A DNA stretch of 7,448 nucleotides from an uncultured Azospirillum sp. (GTDB lineage: Bacteria; Pseudomonadota; Alphaproteobacteria; Azospirillales; Azospirillaceae), in contig CALGOL010000411.1 in assembly GCA_937960755.1 (NCBI GenBank), forward strand, positions 1 through 7,448. Reading direction: 5' to 3'. This document shows, in pieces, positions 1-6,154 of the stretch. Both the position numbers and the translations under genes were made by a program. Within the stretch, counting starts at the first letter, position 1, and each line of letters opens with the position of its first letter. Below the pieces are notes generated by a model. It made no database searches and was not told where the DNA came from. It saw only the letters and a program-made list of their open reading frames with translations.

Positions 1-780
1 CCCGGCGCCGGATTGGGCGCGGGCCAGCCGCACGATGGACAGCAAGGTTTCGGCCCGCGCGTCGAGCAGCGCCCGGTCGGCGGGGCCGCCGATCAATTGG
101 GCGAAGGCGTGATCGGAAATGCGCGCCAGCAAATCGCAATGACCGCCGTCGCGGGCCAGCCGCTGCCCCAAGTCGATGAGCAATTCGTTGGTGAAGCCCT
201 GCCCCAGACTGGCGCGGATGTTGGAGTAGCGGTCGATGTCCACCACCAGCACGGTGAAAGGCTCGCCCTCCGCCTGATGATCGTTGATCGACTTCAGCAT
301 CAGCAGCCGGTTCGCCAGCGCGGTGATGGGATCGTAATAGGCCAGCCGGAACAGATCGTCGCGATAGCGCTGCTGGTCCGACTGGTCTTGCATGAACAGA
401 AGGTAGCCCTGCACCGCGCCATCCGCGCCGCGCTGCGGCACGTAAAGCCGGCTGGTGAAGCGCGGCTCCCCCGAGGGATGCGGCATCCAGCCTTCAAGCC
501 GCACCTGTTCGCCGCGCAAGACCTTGGCGACGGCGCGCTCGGCGGCGCGCTGCGCTTTTTCGCCCATGAAGTCGGCGAGCTGCCGGCCGAGGCAGTCGGC
601 CACCGCCGCGCCGATATAGGCGCCGAACGCCGGATTGCCGTAAACGAGCCGTCGCGCGCCGTCAAACGCCGCCACCATCAGCGGCATGCTATCCAGCACG
701 CCGGCCACGCTGGTGCAGTTGAAGCCCGGCGCCGCGGAAGCGAAGATGTCGGTCGGGGCGTCGTTGCGGCTTTCAGGCAT
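1..780 (-). CDS. PAS-GGDEF signalling protein with degenerate GGDEF motif, C-terminus cut by window edge
   Basis: The first 260 residues are visible, and the reading frame stays open to base 1. The start is firm: a TAA sits in frame directly before the ATG (781-783), and a weak GGAA lies just upstream. Residues about 25-135 look like a PAS domain ('YGNPAFGAYIG' followed by 'GYLLFMQDQSDQQRYRDDL', the usual PAS-to-GGDEF linker). The GGDEF domain begins at 'DPITALANR' (150-158), and 'VLVVDIDRYSNI' (177-188) carries the metal-site aspartate D181. The signature loop reads R220-I-S-D-H-A-F226 where an active enzyme has R-x-GGDEF, and no RxxD inhibitory site precedes it. Cyclic-di-GMP synthesis is therefore unlikely. 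In this family a degenerate GGDEF often precedes an EAL phosphodiesterase domain, which would lie beyond the left edge; that part is inference. There is no signal peptide or membrane segment, so the protein is probably cytoplasmic. Confidence 0.85.
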   Translation of the reverse strand, partial: MPESRNDAPTDIFASAAPGFNCTSVAGVLDSMPLMVAAFDGARRLVYGNPAFGAYIGAAVADCLGRQLADFMGEKAQRAAERAVAKVLRGEQVRLEGWMPHPSGEPRFTSRLYVPQRGADGAVQGYLLFMQDQSDQQRYRDDLFRLAYYDPITALANRLLMLKSINDHQAEGEPFTVLVVDIDRYSNIRASLGQGFTNELLIDLGQRLARDGGHCDLLARISDHAFAQLIGGPADRALLDARAETLLSIVRLARAQSGAG

Positions 781-883
781 TTAGCTTCCGGTGCGGGTTT
801 AGGTTTTTCGATAAAATGAACGCGACTTGCGCCCTAATGGTTATTACGCGAAAATCCGCCGCGGCGTCAAAAACAAAGCCGAT

Positions 884-1327
884 CTATTCCGTCGCCGCGT
901 CGCGCCGCCGCGGGGCGGGGCGGGTGACGACGTAAATCGCCACCAAGGCGAGGCAAACGCCGACCGCCGCCGGAACCCAAACCCGATCCGCGGTGAAAAA
1001 GACGATGTGCCAAGCGAGCGCCATGCCGCCGACCGCCGCCAGCTTGCCGCGCAGCGGAATAGCGCCGTCAGTGCGCCAGTCCTGTAGAAAACGGCCGAAG
1101 CGCGGGTGTTCGTACAACCATATCCGCATGCGCCGACTGGATTTGGCGAAGGCCCACGCCGCCACCAACAAGAAAGGCGTGGTGGGCAAGATCGGTAAAA
1201 ACACCCCGACCAGCGCCAGCGCGACCGCAAGCCAACCCAGCCCCAGTAAAACCAAGCGCGCCGCCGGATTACGTATCTCGGGCTCGTCCGTCGCCCAAAC
1301 GCGCGCCGCATCGTCGTTATCGCTCAC
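884..1327 (-). CDS. DUF454 (YbaN-like) inner-membrane protein
   Basis: This is a 147-residue protein with a GTG start. It matches the DUF454 family (YbaN in E. coli), whose biochemical role is not established. The family signature is clear: 'GVFLPILPTTPFLLVAAWAFAKSS' spans residues 41-64 and is followed by 'WLYEHPRFGRFLQDWR' (70-85) and 'GAIP' (88-91). Membrane segments lie at about 24-43, 47-61, 95-113 and 116-135, with a short basic tail at the C-terminus. An ATG 81 bp further upstream (1406-1408) would add 27 arginine-rich residues with no family likeness. I prefer the GTG because it has a GAGG ribosome site 5 nt before it. The gene is divergent from the histidine kinase (115 bp apart). 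It lies 103 bp upstream of the PAS-GGDEF gene on the same strand; co-transcription is possible but not shown. Confidence 0.88.
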   Translation of the reverse strand: MSDNDDAARVWATDEPEIRNPAARLVLLGLGWLAVALALVGVFLPILPTTPFLLVAAWAFAKSSRRMRIWLYEHPRFGRFLQDWRTDGAIPLRGKLAAVGGMALAWHIVFFTADRVWVPAAVGVCLALVAIYVVTRPAPRRRDAATE

Positions 1328-1332
1328 GCCCG

Positions 1333-1336
1333 CCTC
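1333..1336 (-). promoter_or_regulatory. Ribosome binding site that decides the DUF454 start
   Basis: On the minus strand GAGG lies 5 nt upstream of the GTG at 1325-1327. No comparable site precedes the upstream ATG at 1406-1408. This is the main reason for calling the shorter protein. Confidence 0.6.
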
Positions 1337-1428
1337 ATTCCGCCGCAGCACGCAGCCTTTGCCTTGAAACCCGAGCCGCGGTCGGCCAAGCTGCCGCGGC
1401 GCACGCAAACAAGCGCCGCGCGGCCCAC

Positions 1429-1434
1429 TATAAA
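1429..1434 (+). promoter_or_regulatory. Candidate -10 box for the histidine kinase gene
   Basis: TATAAA stands out in the GC-rich divergent spacer and ends 8 nt before the kinase ATG at 1443. If it is used, the transcript would start at about 1441 and be almost leaderless. The hexamer 17 nt upstream (CAAACA, 1406-1411) is a poor -35 match, so the call is tentative. The rest of the 1328-1442 spacer shows no clear operator, and I could not find a convincing promoter for the opposite DUF454 gene. Confidence 0.3.
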
Positions 1435-1442
1435 GAACGCCG

Positions 1443-3578
1443 ATGTTGATCGCCGACTATTTTCGTCACGCAGCGCCGCGCCGCAGCCCTGTCATTTGGG
1501 TGGCGGCGGCGGCGGCGATTTGCGTTTGCGTGTTGCCAGCGGCTTACCGGGCCCATGACGATTATCTGCGGGTGGTGGGGGAGGAGGAGACGCGGCTCTC
1601 CCGCGCCGCCGACCGTATGGTCGGCTTGATGGCGGACGCCGGCGGCGCGCCGGTGGAGGCGTTCAACAAATACGCGCCGCTTATCGTTCAGCAGCGGGAA
1701 GGCGCGTCGATGGGGCTGGGGACGTGGGACGGCGACATGGTCGCCCGTCAGCCGGAACCTGAAGCATTCGTCGGCAAGAGCCTGCGTGAGGACCGCGCCT
1801 ATTTGGCGCACCGCGCCAACGACGGAGCGCCGACGTCGGGACTGCGCGAACGCACCTTGGCCGGCGCGCCGCGCTTGATTGTAACCCGCTCATTTCCGGA
1901 TCGCGATCAGCCGACGCATGTGCTTTTCGTCACCCGCGATCTGTCGGATGTGCTGGCGGCGTGGCGGCGGCGGGTTTGGCTGGACGCGGCGCAGTTTTTG
2001 GTGGTGGCGGGGGCGGTGCTGACTTTCGCCGGCATGGCGGCGCGGCGCGAGGAGGGGTTGCGTCGCAGCGCCGCTTCGGCGGCGGAGCGGGAAGCGCTCT
2101 ATCACACGCTGTTTCAAGGCAATAGGGCGGTGAAGCTGTTGATCGATCCCGCCGACGGCGCGTTGGTGGACGTAAATGCGGCGGCTTGCGCCTTTTACGG
2201 CTATTCGCGTGATAAGCTGTTAACGATGCGCATCGCCGACATCAATATTTTAAACCAAGAAGAAATCGCCGCCGAAATGGCGGCGGCGGCGGCGGAAAAA
2301 CGGACGCATTTTTTCTTTCGCCATCGCTTGGCGTCGGGTGAAATACGCGATGTCGAGATTCATTCCGGTCCTGTGCAATACATGGGGCGGAGCCTGCTCT
2401 ACTCGATCATACACGACGTGACCGACCGCCGCCGCCTGGAGGCGGAGCGCGCCCGACTGTTTACGGCGATTGAGCAAAGCCAAGCGTCGGTGGTCATCAC
2501 CGACACGCAAGGAACGATCCAGTATGTCAACCCGGCGTTCACCCGCATCAGCGGCTATAGCGCGGAGGAGATCGTCGGGGAAAACCCGCGGGTCTTAAAA
2601 TCCGGCCACACCAGCGAGGAGGAATATCGCGCGATGTGGCGGACCCTGGCCTCGGGCGAACCCTATTCGGCGGTGTTCCTCAATAAAAAGAAAGACGGCT
2701 CGCAATACTGGGAGCACGCCCAGCTTTCGCCGGTGCGCGACGCTACCGGCGCCGTCGTCAGTTATGTCGCCGTGAAAGAAAATATCACGGAACTGAAGAA
2801 GGCGGAACAAGACCTGCTGGAGGCCAATCATCAGTTGGCGGAGCAGGCGGCCAAGCTGCAAACCGTCAACGCCGAATTGGAGCAGTTCGCCTATGTCGCG
2901 TCCCATGATTTGCGTCAGCCGCTGCGGTCGATATCGTCATTCTTGCAGCTTATCGACCGCAAGCTGAATGACGCCGATCCCGAGACCAGAGAATTTATCG
3001 GCTACGCCGTTTCCGGCGCGCGGCGGATGGATCGTTTGATCGTCGGCTTGCTGGACTACTCGCGCATCGGCCGCAAGTCGGGGCCGCTTGCGCCGACGTC
3101 GCTGGACGAGGTGGCGCGCATATCGCTGCAAACCTGCGGCCCGGCGATTGAAGAGGCGGGCGGGACGGCGGAAATCGTCGGCGCGTTGCCGGTGGTGATC
3201 GGCGACGCCGGCGAGCTCCAGCGCTTGCTCGACAACATGATCGGCAACGCCGTCAAATATCGCGCGCCGGATCGGCCATTGCGGATCGAAATCGGCGGGG
3301 CGACGGCGGCGGATCGCGTGACGTTCTGGGTGGCCGACAACGGGGTTGGCGTCGCCCCAAAAGATCACGAACGCATTTTTCAGATGTTTCAGCGATTGAG
3401 CGCCGGCGGCGACGGCGACGGCATCGGGCTGGCGATCTGCAAGAAAATCGTCGAGCGCTTGGGGGGCGCCATCCGTGTCGAGTCGGCGCTGGGGCGAGGG
3501 TGCCGGTTTATCATCGATTTGCCGACGGGCGGCCCCGCCCTGGTTGGCGACGGCGCGTTAACGAATATTAAAGGTTAG
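1443..3578 (+). CDS. Membrane-bound PAS-PAS sensor histidine kinase
   Basis: This 711-residue kinase autophosphorylates on histidine and should pass the phosphate to a response regulator, probably the product of the next gene. A first membrane helix lies at about 17-34 and a second at about 181-200. They flank a periplasmic sensor region of roughly 145 residues whose end ('DRAYLAHRAND...VLFVTRDLSDVL') resembles Cache-type ligand domains; I cannot name the ligand. Two PAS domains follow (about 214-332 and 335-450), then a short coiled segment (about 450-480). The HisKA domain has phospho-acceptor H488 in 'FAYVASHDLRQPL'. The ATPase domain has N-box residues N598 and N602, 'DNGVG' (632-636), 'FQMFQ' (646-650) and 'GIGLAI' (660-665), so it looks complete and active. 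There is no fused receiver or output domain. ATG 1443 is the first start after an in-frame TAA (1431-1433), but it has only a poor ribosome site. Confidence 0.93.
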   Translation: MLIADYFRHAAPRRSPVIWVAAAAAICVCVLPAAYRAHDDYLRVVGEEETRLSRAADRMVGLMADAGGAPVEAFNKYAPLIVQQREGASMGLGTWDGDMVARQPEPEAFVGKSLREDRAYLAHRANDGAPTSGLRERTLAGAPRLIVTRSFPDRDQPTHVLFVTRDLSDVLAAWRRRVWLDAAQFLVVAGAVLTFAGMAARREEGLRRSAASAAEREALYHTLFQGNRAVKLLIDPADGALVDVNAAACAFYGYSRDKLLTMRIADINILNQEEIAAEMAAAAAEKRTHFFFRHRLASGEIRDVEIHSGPVQYMGRSLLYSIIHDVTDRRRLEAERARLFTAIEQSQASVVITDTQGTIQYVNPAFTRISGYSAEEIVGENPRVLKSGHTSEEEYRAMWRTLASGEPYSAVFLNKKKDGSQYWEHAQLSPVRDATGAVVSYVAVKENITELKKAEQDLLEANHQLAEQAAKLQTVNAELEQFAYVASHDLRQPLRSISSFLQLIDRKLNDADPETREFIGYAVSGARRMDRLIVGLLDYSRIGRKSGPLAPTSLDEVARISLQTCGPAIEEAGGTAEIVGALPVVIGDAGELQRLLDNMIGNAVKYRAPDRPLRIEIGGATAADRVTFWVADNGVGVAPKDHERIFQMFQRLSAGGDGDGIGLAICKKIVERLGGAIRVESALGRGCRFIIDLPTGGPALVGDGALTNIKG

Positions 3579-3607
3579 AAATGTAACTTATCGACTTTAT
3601 TGTATAT

Positions 3608-3641
3608 TTGACAACTCTGGGGAAGCGGGTCTGGGTATTGT
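3608..3641 (+). promoter_or_regulatory. Candidate promoter for the response regulator
   Basis: A perfect TTGACA (3608-3613) sits in an AT-rich stretch after the kinase stop codon. The best -10-like hexamer, TATTGT (3636-3641), is 22 nt away, which is longer than the usual 16-18. At 17 nt the hexamer is a poor match. The -35 is striking but the pair is weak. If active, it would let the regulator be transcribed apart from the kinase. Confidence 0.3.
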
Positions 3642-3651
3642 TTCTATCTGG

Positions 3652-3681
3652 CGGCGGTCTAAATCATCAACTGCCGTTTTT
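3652..3681 (+). terminator. Terminator-like hairpin between kinase and regulator
   Basis: CGGCGGT (3652-3658) can pair with ACTGCCG (3670-3676) as a 7-bp stem with one G-U pair and an 11-nt loop, followed at once by five T residues (3677-3681). This is the layout of a modest Rho-independent terminator. It lies 73 bp after the kinase stop and 30 bp before the preferred regulator start, so it could end the kinase transcript or act as a leaky attenuator for the regulator. The long loop and short T tract limit confidence. Confidence 0.4.
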
Positions 3682-3695
3682 ATGGTGAAACTGGC

Positions 3696-3701
3696 GGGGA
3701 G
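3696..3701 (+). promoter_or_regulatory. Ribosome binding site favouring the 3712 start
   Basis: GGGGAG lies 10 nt before the ATG at 3712. The upstream ATG at 3682 directly follows the T tract of the hairpin and has no purine-rich site. The spacing is slightly long but is the best available. Confidence 0.45.
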
Positions 3702-3711
3702 CGCGTCTCGG

Positions 3712-4152
3712 ATGGCTAGTGCGATGGCGCCCTTTGAGGTGATGATCGTTGACGACGAGCCGGCGGATGTCCTGCTGTTGAGAATGGCGCTTGGGCAGGC
3801 CGGCTACGCCTGCAACGTGACGACGGCCGGCAATGGCGCGGAGGCGCTGGAAAAGCTGCGGGAATGCGCTAAGGCGCATCGGCCGGGACCGGATCTCATC
3901 CTGCTGGATCTCAACATGCCGCAAATGAGCGGGCAGGAATTTTTGCTGAAGGCTCGGCAGGAACCCGGCGTGCGTCTGCCGCCAGTGGTGGTGGTCAGCA
4001 CGTCGGACGCCGAGCGGGACGTTTCCGCCGCTTATGCTTCTGGGGCCTCCGGCTATTTGCCCAAGCCGGTGGATATCGACGATCTGTTCGTCGCGGTGAA
4101 GCGAATTGAGGATTACTGGTTTGGGACCATGCGCCGACCGGCGCAGCTATAG
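3712..4152 (+). CDS. Single-domain CheY/Rcp1-like response regulator
   Basis: This protein (146 residues from the ATG at 3712) consists of one receiver domain with no DNA-binding or enzymatic output. Key residues are all present: the acidic pair D14-D15 in 'MIVDDEPADV', the phospho-acceptor D66 in 'LILLDLNMP', the switch residues S96-T97 in 'VVVSTSDAE', and lysine K118 in 'GYLPKPVD'. The 'EPADVLLLRMAL' start and the 'IEDYWF' ending are typical of Rcp1-type regulators, which accept phosphate from PAS or phytochrome-type kinases. It follows the histidine kinase on the same strand, 133 bp after its stop, so pairing with that kinase is likely but inferred. Such regulators work by binding a partner or passing phosphate onward; no partner is visible here. 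An ATG at 3682 would add 10 residues and one at 3724 would remove 4. Confidence 0.9.
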   Translation: MASAMAPFEVMIVDDEPADVLLLRMALGQAGYACNVTTAGNGAEALEKLRECAKAHRPGPDLILLDLNMPQMSGQEFLLKARQEPGVRLPPVVVVSTSDAERDVSAAYASGASGYLPKPVDIDDLFVAVKRIEDYWFGTMRRPAQL

Positions 4153-4172
4153 GTTCGCCGACCGGCGGCGAA
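4131..4172. repeat. Two hairpins sharing a 12-bp direct repeat at a convergent gene junction
   Basis: CGCCGACCGGCG occurs at 4132-4143, inside the end of the response regulator gene, and again at 4156-4167 in the 20-bp gap before the stop of the converging dehydrogenase. Each copy lies within an inverted repeat: GCGCC/GGCGC (4131-4135 with 4140-4144), and TTCGCCG/CGGCGAA (4154-4160 with 4166-4172, loop of 5). The second is a strong stem and may serve as a bidirectional stop or 3'-end stabiliser. Neither strand has a proper T tract after it, so I do not call it a standard terminator. Confidence 0.55.
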
Positions 4173-4910
4173 TTAAAACAGGTGCTGGCCGCCGGTGATG
4201 AAGATTTCCGTGCCGGTGACGTAGCCCGAATCGGGGCCGCAGAGGTAAAACATCACCGCCGCGACGTCCTCCGGGCTGCCCATGCGGCGCATCGGGATGC
4301 GCGGGATCAGCACGTCGTACTCCGGGCCGGTCATCGCGGTTTCAATTTCTCCCGGCGCCACGGCGTTGACGCGGACGCCGATTTCGGCGAACTCCACCGC
4401 CATTTCTCGCGTCAGTCCCGATAGCGCGGCTTTCGACGTCGAATAGGCCGACCCGGCGAAGGGATGCACCGCGTGGCCGGCGATGGAGGTGACGTTGACG
4501 ATGGCCCCTTTGCCACGCGCCAGCGCGGCGGCGAAACCGCGCCCCAGCACCAGCGGCGCAAAAAAGTTCAGCTCAAAAACCCGATACCAGCCGTTGATGT
4601 CGCCGTTCAGGCAACCCAGCCGCTCCTTGATTTCGGTCTTAGGCGACACCCCGGCGTTGTTGATGAGCGCGTGCAGCGGCGCGCCGTCCAACGCTTTATT
4701 GGCAAGCTCGACAAAGCGGGCGCGGCTGTCGCGATCCGACAGGTCGGCTGAGATATGGTGCGTCCAGTTGGGATCGCGGCGGCAATCGGCCGGCACGTCC
4801 TCCCGCGAACAGGAAATGACGCGCCAGCCTTCGGCGCTGAAGCGGCGAACGGTGGCGTGGCCGATACCCCGGCTGGCCCCGGTGAGGATGACGGTTTTGC
4901 CTTCGGACAT
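4173..4910 (-). CDS. Short-chain dehydrogenase/reductase (SDR family)
   Basis: This is a complete classical SDR of 245 residues, an NAD(P)-dependent oxidoreductase; the substrate cannot be read from sequence. The Rossmann motif is 'TGASRGIG' (10-17). R36 after the second strand ('SCSRED') hints at NADPH. 'NNAG' is at 84-87, and the catalytic set is N115, S142, Y156 and K160 ('YSTSK'). The later 'PGEIET' (186-191) and C-terminal 'YVTGTEIFITGG' are standard, and overall it resembles FabG-type reductases. It follows the polyprenyl diphosphate synthase on the same strand with a 41-nt gap, so the two are probably co-transcribed, but a shared pathway is only a guess. The start lacks a clear Shine-Dalgarno site, and a GC-rich hairpin ends 12 nt before it. 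The protein begins at the first residues expected for the fold. Confidence 0.92.
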   Translation of the reverse strand: MSEGKTVILTGASRGIGHATVRRFSAEGWRVISCSREDVPADCRRDPNWTHHISADLSDRDSRARFVELANKALDGAPLHALINNAGVSPKTEIKERLGCLNGDINGWYRVFELNFFAPLVLGRGFAAALARGKGAIVNVTSIAGHAVHPFAGSAYSTSKAALSGLTREMAVEFAEIGVRVNAVAPGEIETAMTGPEYDVLIPRIPMRRMGSPEDVAAVMFYLCGPDSGYVTGTEIFITGGQHLF

Positions 4911-4922
4911 GGCGCCAAGCTA

Positions 4923-4943
4923 GCGCGCCCCGCTGCGGCGCGC
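4923..4943 (-). promoter_or_regulatory. GC-rich hairpin between synthase and dehydrogenase genes
   Basis: GCGCGCC (4923-4929) and GGCGCGC (4937-4943) form a perfect 7-bp stem with a 7-nt loop. It fills most of the 41-nt gap, and on the minus strand it ends 12 nt before the dehydrogenase ATG. No T tract follows, so it is not a Rho-independent terminator. It could affect mRNA stability or translation of the second gene; this is inference. Confidence 0.4.
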
Positions 4944-4951
4944 CAGCGGAA

Positions 4952-5932
4952 TCAAAATTCGCGTTCGACCACGAAATCGACGACGTCGATCAGCGCTTGG
5001 CGAATCGGCGAGTCGGGGAAAATCGCCAGCGCTTGGCGGGCGACTTCGCCGTACTGGCGGGCGCGGGCGACGGTCTGGGCCAGCGTGTCGTGTTTGGCCA
5101 TCAGGGCTTGGGCGCGGGCGAGGTCGTCGTCCTCTTGCGCCAGGTCCTCCATGGCGCGCTTCCAGAAAGCGCGTTCTTCGTCGTCAGCCGCCGCCACCGC
5201 CAGCACCACCGGCAAGGTGAGCTTGCCCTCGCGGAAGTCGTCGCCCACGGTTTTGCCCAAGGTCGCCTGATGGGCGGAGTAATCCAGCACATCGTCGATC
5301 AACTGAAAGGCGACGCCAAGGTTCATGCCGTAGTCCCATAGCGCCTGACATTCGGCCGCCGGGCGGTCCGCCACTTCGGCGCCGACGCGGGCGGCGGCGG
5401 CGAACAGCTCGGCGGTTTTCGCCTTAATGACGGCGAGATAGGCTTGCTCGTCGGTGGTGATGTCGTTGGTGGTCTGAAGTTGCAGCACTTCGCCTTCGGC
5501 GATGACGGCCGACGCCCGCGACAGGATGTCGAGCACCGCCAGCGAGCCGACCTCCACCATCAAAACGAAGGAGCGCGAGAACAGGAAGTCGCCAACCAAC
5601 ACGCTCGATTTATTGCCGAAAACCGCGTTGGCTGAGGCTTGACCGCGACGCAGGTCGCTTTCGTCCACCACGTCGTCGTGCAGCAACGTCGCGGTATGGA
5701 TGAACTCCACCACCGCCGCCAACAGCTTATGGTGTTCGCCCTGATATCCCACCATGCGGGCGGCGGCCAGGGTCAGCACCGGGCGCAGGCGCTTGCCGCC
5801 GGCGGCGACGATGTAGCCGGCGAGCTGCGGTATCAGCGCCACCGAGGAGTCCATCCGCTGCACGATCAAGTTATTGACGTCCGACATGTCGTCGGCGACA
5901 AGGGATGAGAGACGGTCGAGCGGTGACGACAT
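4952..5932 (-). CDS. ispB: Long-chain polyprenyl diphosphate synthase (IspB/octa- or decaprenyl type)
   Basis: This 326-residue enzyme adds isopentenyl units to an allylic diphosphate to build the ubiquinone side chain. Visible motifs are 'GGKRLRP' (45-51), the first aspartate motif 'DDVVD' (D86, D87, D90) with R95-R96 after it, 'KT' (172-173), and the second motif 'DDVLD' (D213, D214, D217) with K227. The residue five before the first motif is the small A81 ('HTATLLHDD'), as in long-chain enzymes, so a C40-C50 product is likely. Alphaproteobacteria usually make ubiquinone-10, so decaprenyl is plausible, but exact length cannot be read. The start at 5932 is preferred because AGG lies 7 nt upstream. 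The ATG at 5947 would add 5 residues. The frame is open to 6091, but that extension would cover the promoter and is proline/arginine-rich. Confidence 0.92.
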   Translation of the reverse strand: MSSPLDRLSSLVADDMSDVNNLIVQRMDSSVALIPQLAGYIVAAGGKRLRPVLTLAAARMVGYQGEHHKLLAAVVEFIHTATLLHDDVVDESDLRRGQASANAVFGNKSSVLVGDFLFSRSFVLMVEVGSLAVLDILSRASAVIAEGEVLQLQTTNDITTDEQAYLAVIKAKTAELFAAAARVGAEVADRPAAECQALWDYGMNLGVAFQLIDDVLDYSAHQATLGKTVGDDFREGKLTLPVVLAVAAADDEERAFWKRAMEDLAQEDDDLARAQALMAKHDTLAQTVARARQYGEVARQALAIFPDSPIRQALIDVVDFVVEREF

Positions 5933-6000
5933 CGGCGGACCTGACATGATTCGGCGTGCGGACGGACGAGCCGCTGAGGCCGGGGGCGGGACGGGGGCGG

Positions 6001-6028
6001 AGCATACCGACAGCGCCCGGCGGGTCAA
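6001..6028 (-). promoter_or_regulatory. Promoter for the polyprenyl synthase-dehydrogenase unit
   Basis: On the minus strand TTGACC (6028-6023) and TATGCT (6006-6001) are separated by 16 nt, and the -35 is extended by the CT common in alphaproteobacterial housekeeping promoters. Transcription would start near 5994, giving a leader of about 60 nt before the ATG at 5932. The site rules against a start at 6091, which would lie upstream of the promoter. Confidence 0.65.
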
Positions 6029-6125
6029 GCCCCGCGCGCCGCCAATGGCGCCGCGAGCGCGAAAAAAACGCGGTTTCCCCGGCGTTTTCACCGTTTCGGC
6101 GCGCCTATGCGGCCCGCAATTGGCG

Positions 6126-6154
6126 TTGACATCAGACGGTCATAAGCGTAAAAG
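6126..6154 (+). promoter_or_regulatory. Promoter for the S10 ribosomal protein operon
   Basis: TTGACA (6126-6131) matches the -35 consensus exactly. At 17 nt spacing it is followed by TAAAAG (6149-6154), a four-of-six -10 match. The expected start near 6160 gives an rpsJ leader of about 260 nt. It points away from the synthase promoter about 100 bp to the left, so this is a divergent intergenic region. Confidence 0.55.

Noticed and set aside
13..819. Long plus-strand open frame of 268 codons opposite the PAS-GGDEF gene
   Set aside because: Its translation has no family likeness and is rich in H, R, Q and G, as is typical of the antisense of a GC-rich gene. The minus-strand frame carries clear PAS and GGDEF motifs.
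781..883. Promoter or terminator in the 103-bp gap between DUF454 and PAS-GGDEF genes
   Set aside because: A short CGCCGCGGCG palindrome (minus strand, then GATTTT) and some AT-rich stretches are present, but no -35/-10 pair or proper stem with T tract is good enough to call.
2445..2792. Second PAS domain of the kinase as a LOV blue-light domain
   Set aside because: The LOV signature needs N-C-R-F-L-Q with a flavin-binding cysteine. Here the equivalent stretch reads 'ENPRVLKSG', so the cysteine is absent.
5948..6091. N-terminal extension of the polyprenyl synthase to an ATG at 6091
   Set aside because: The extra residues are arginine/proline-rich with no family likeness, they would make the enzyme about 50 residues too long, and they overlap the promoter at 6001-6028.
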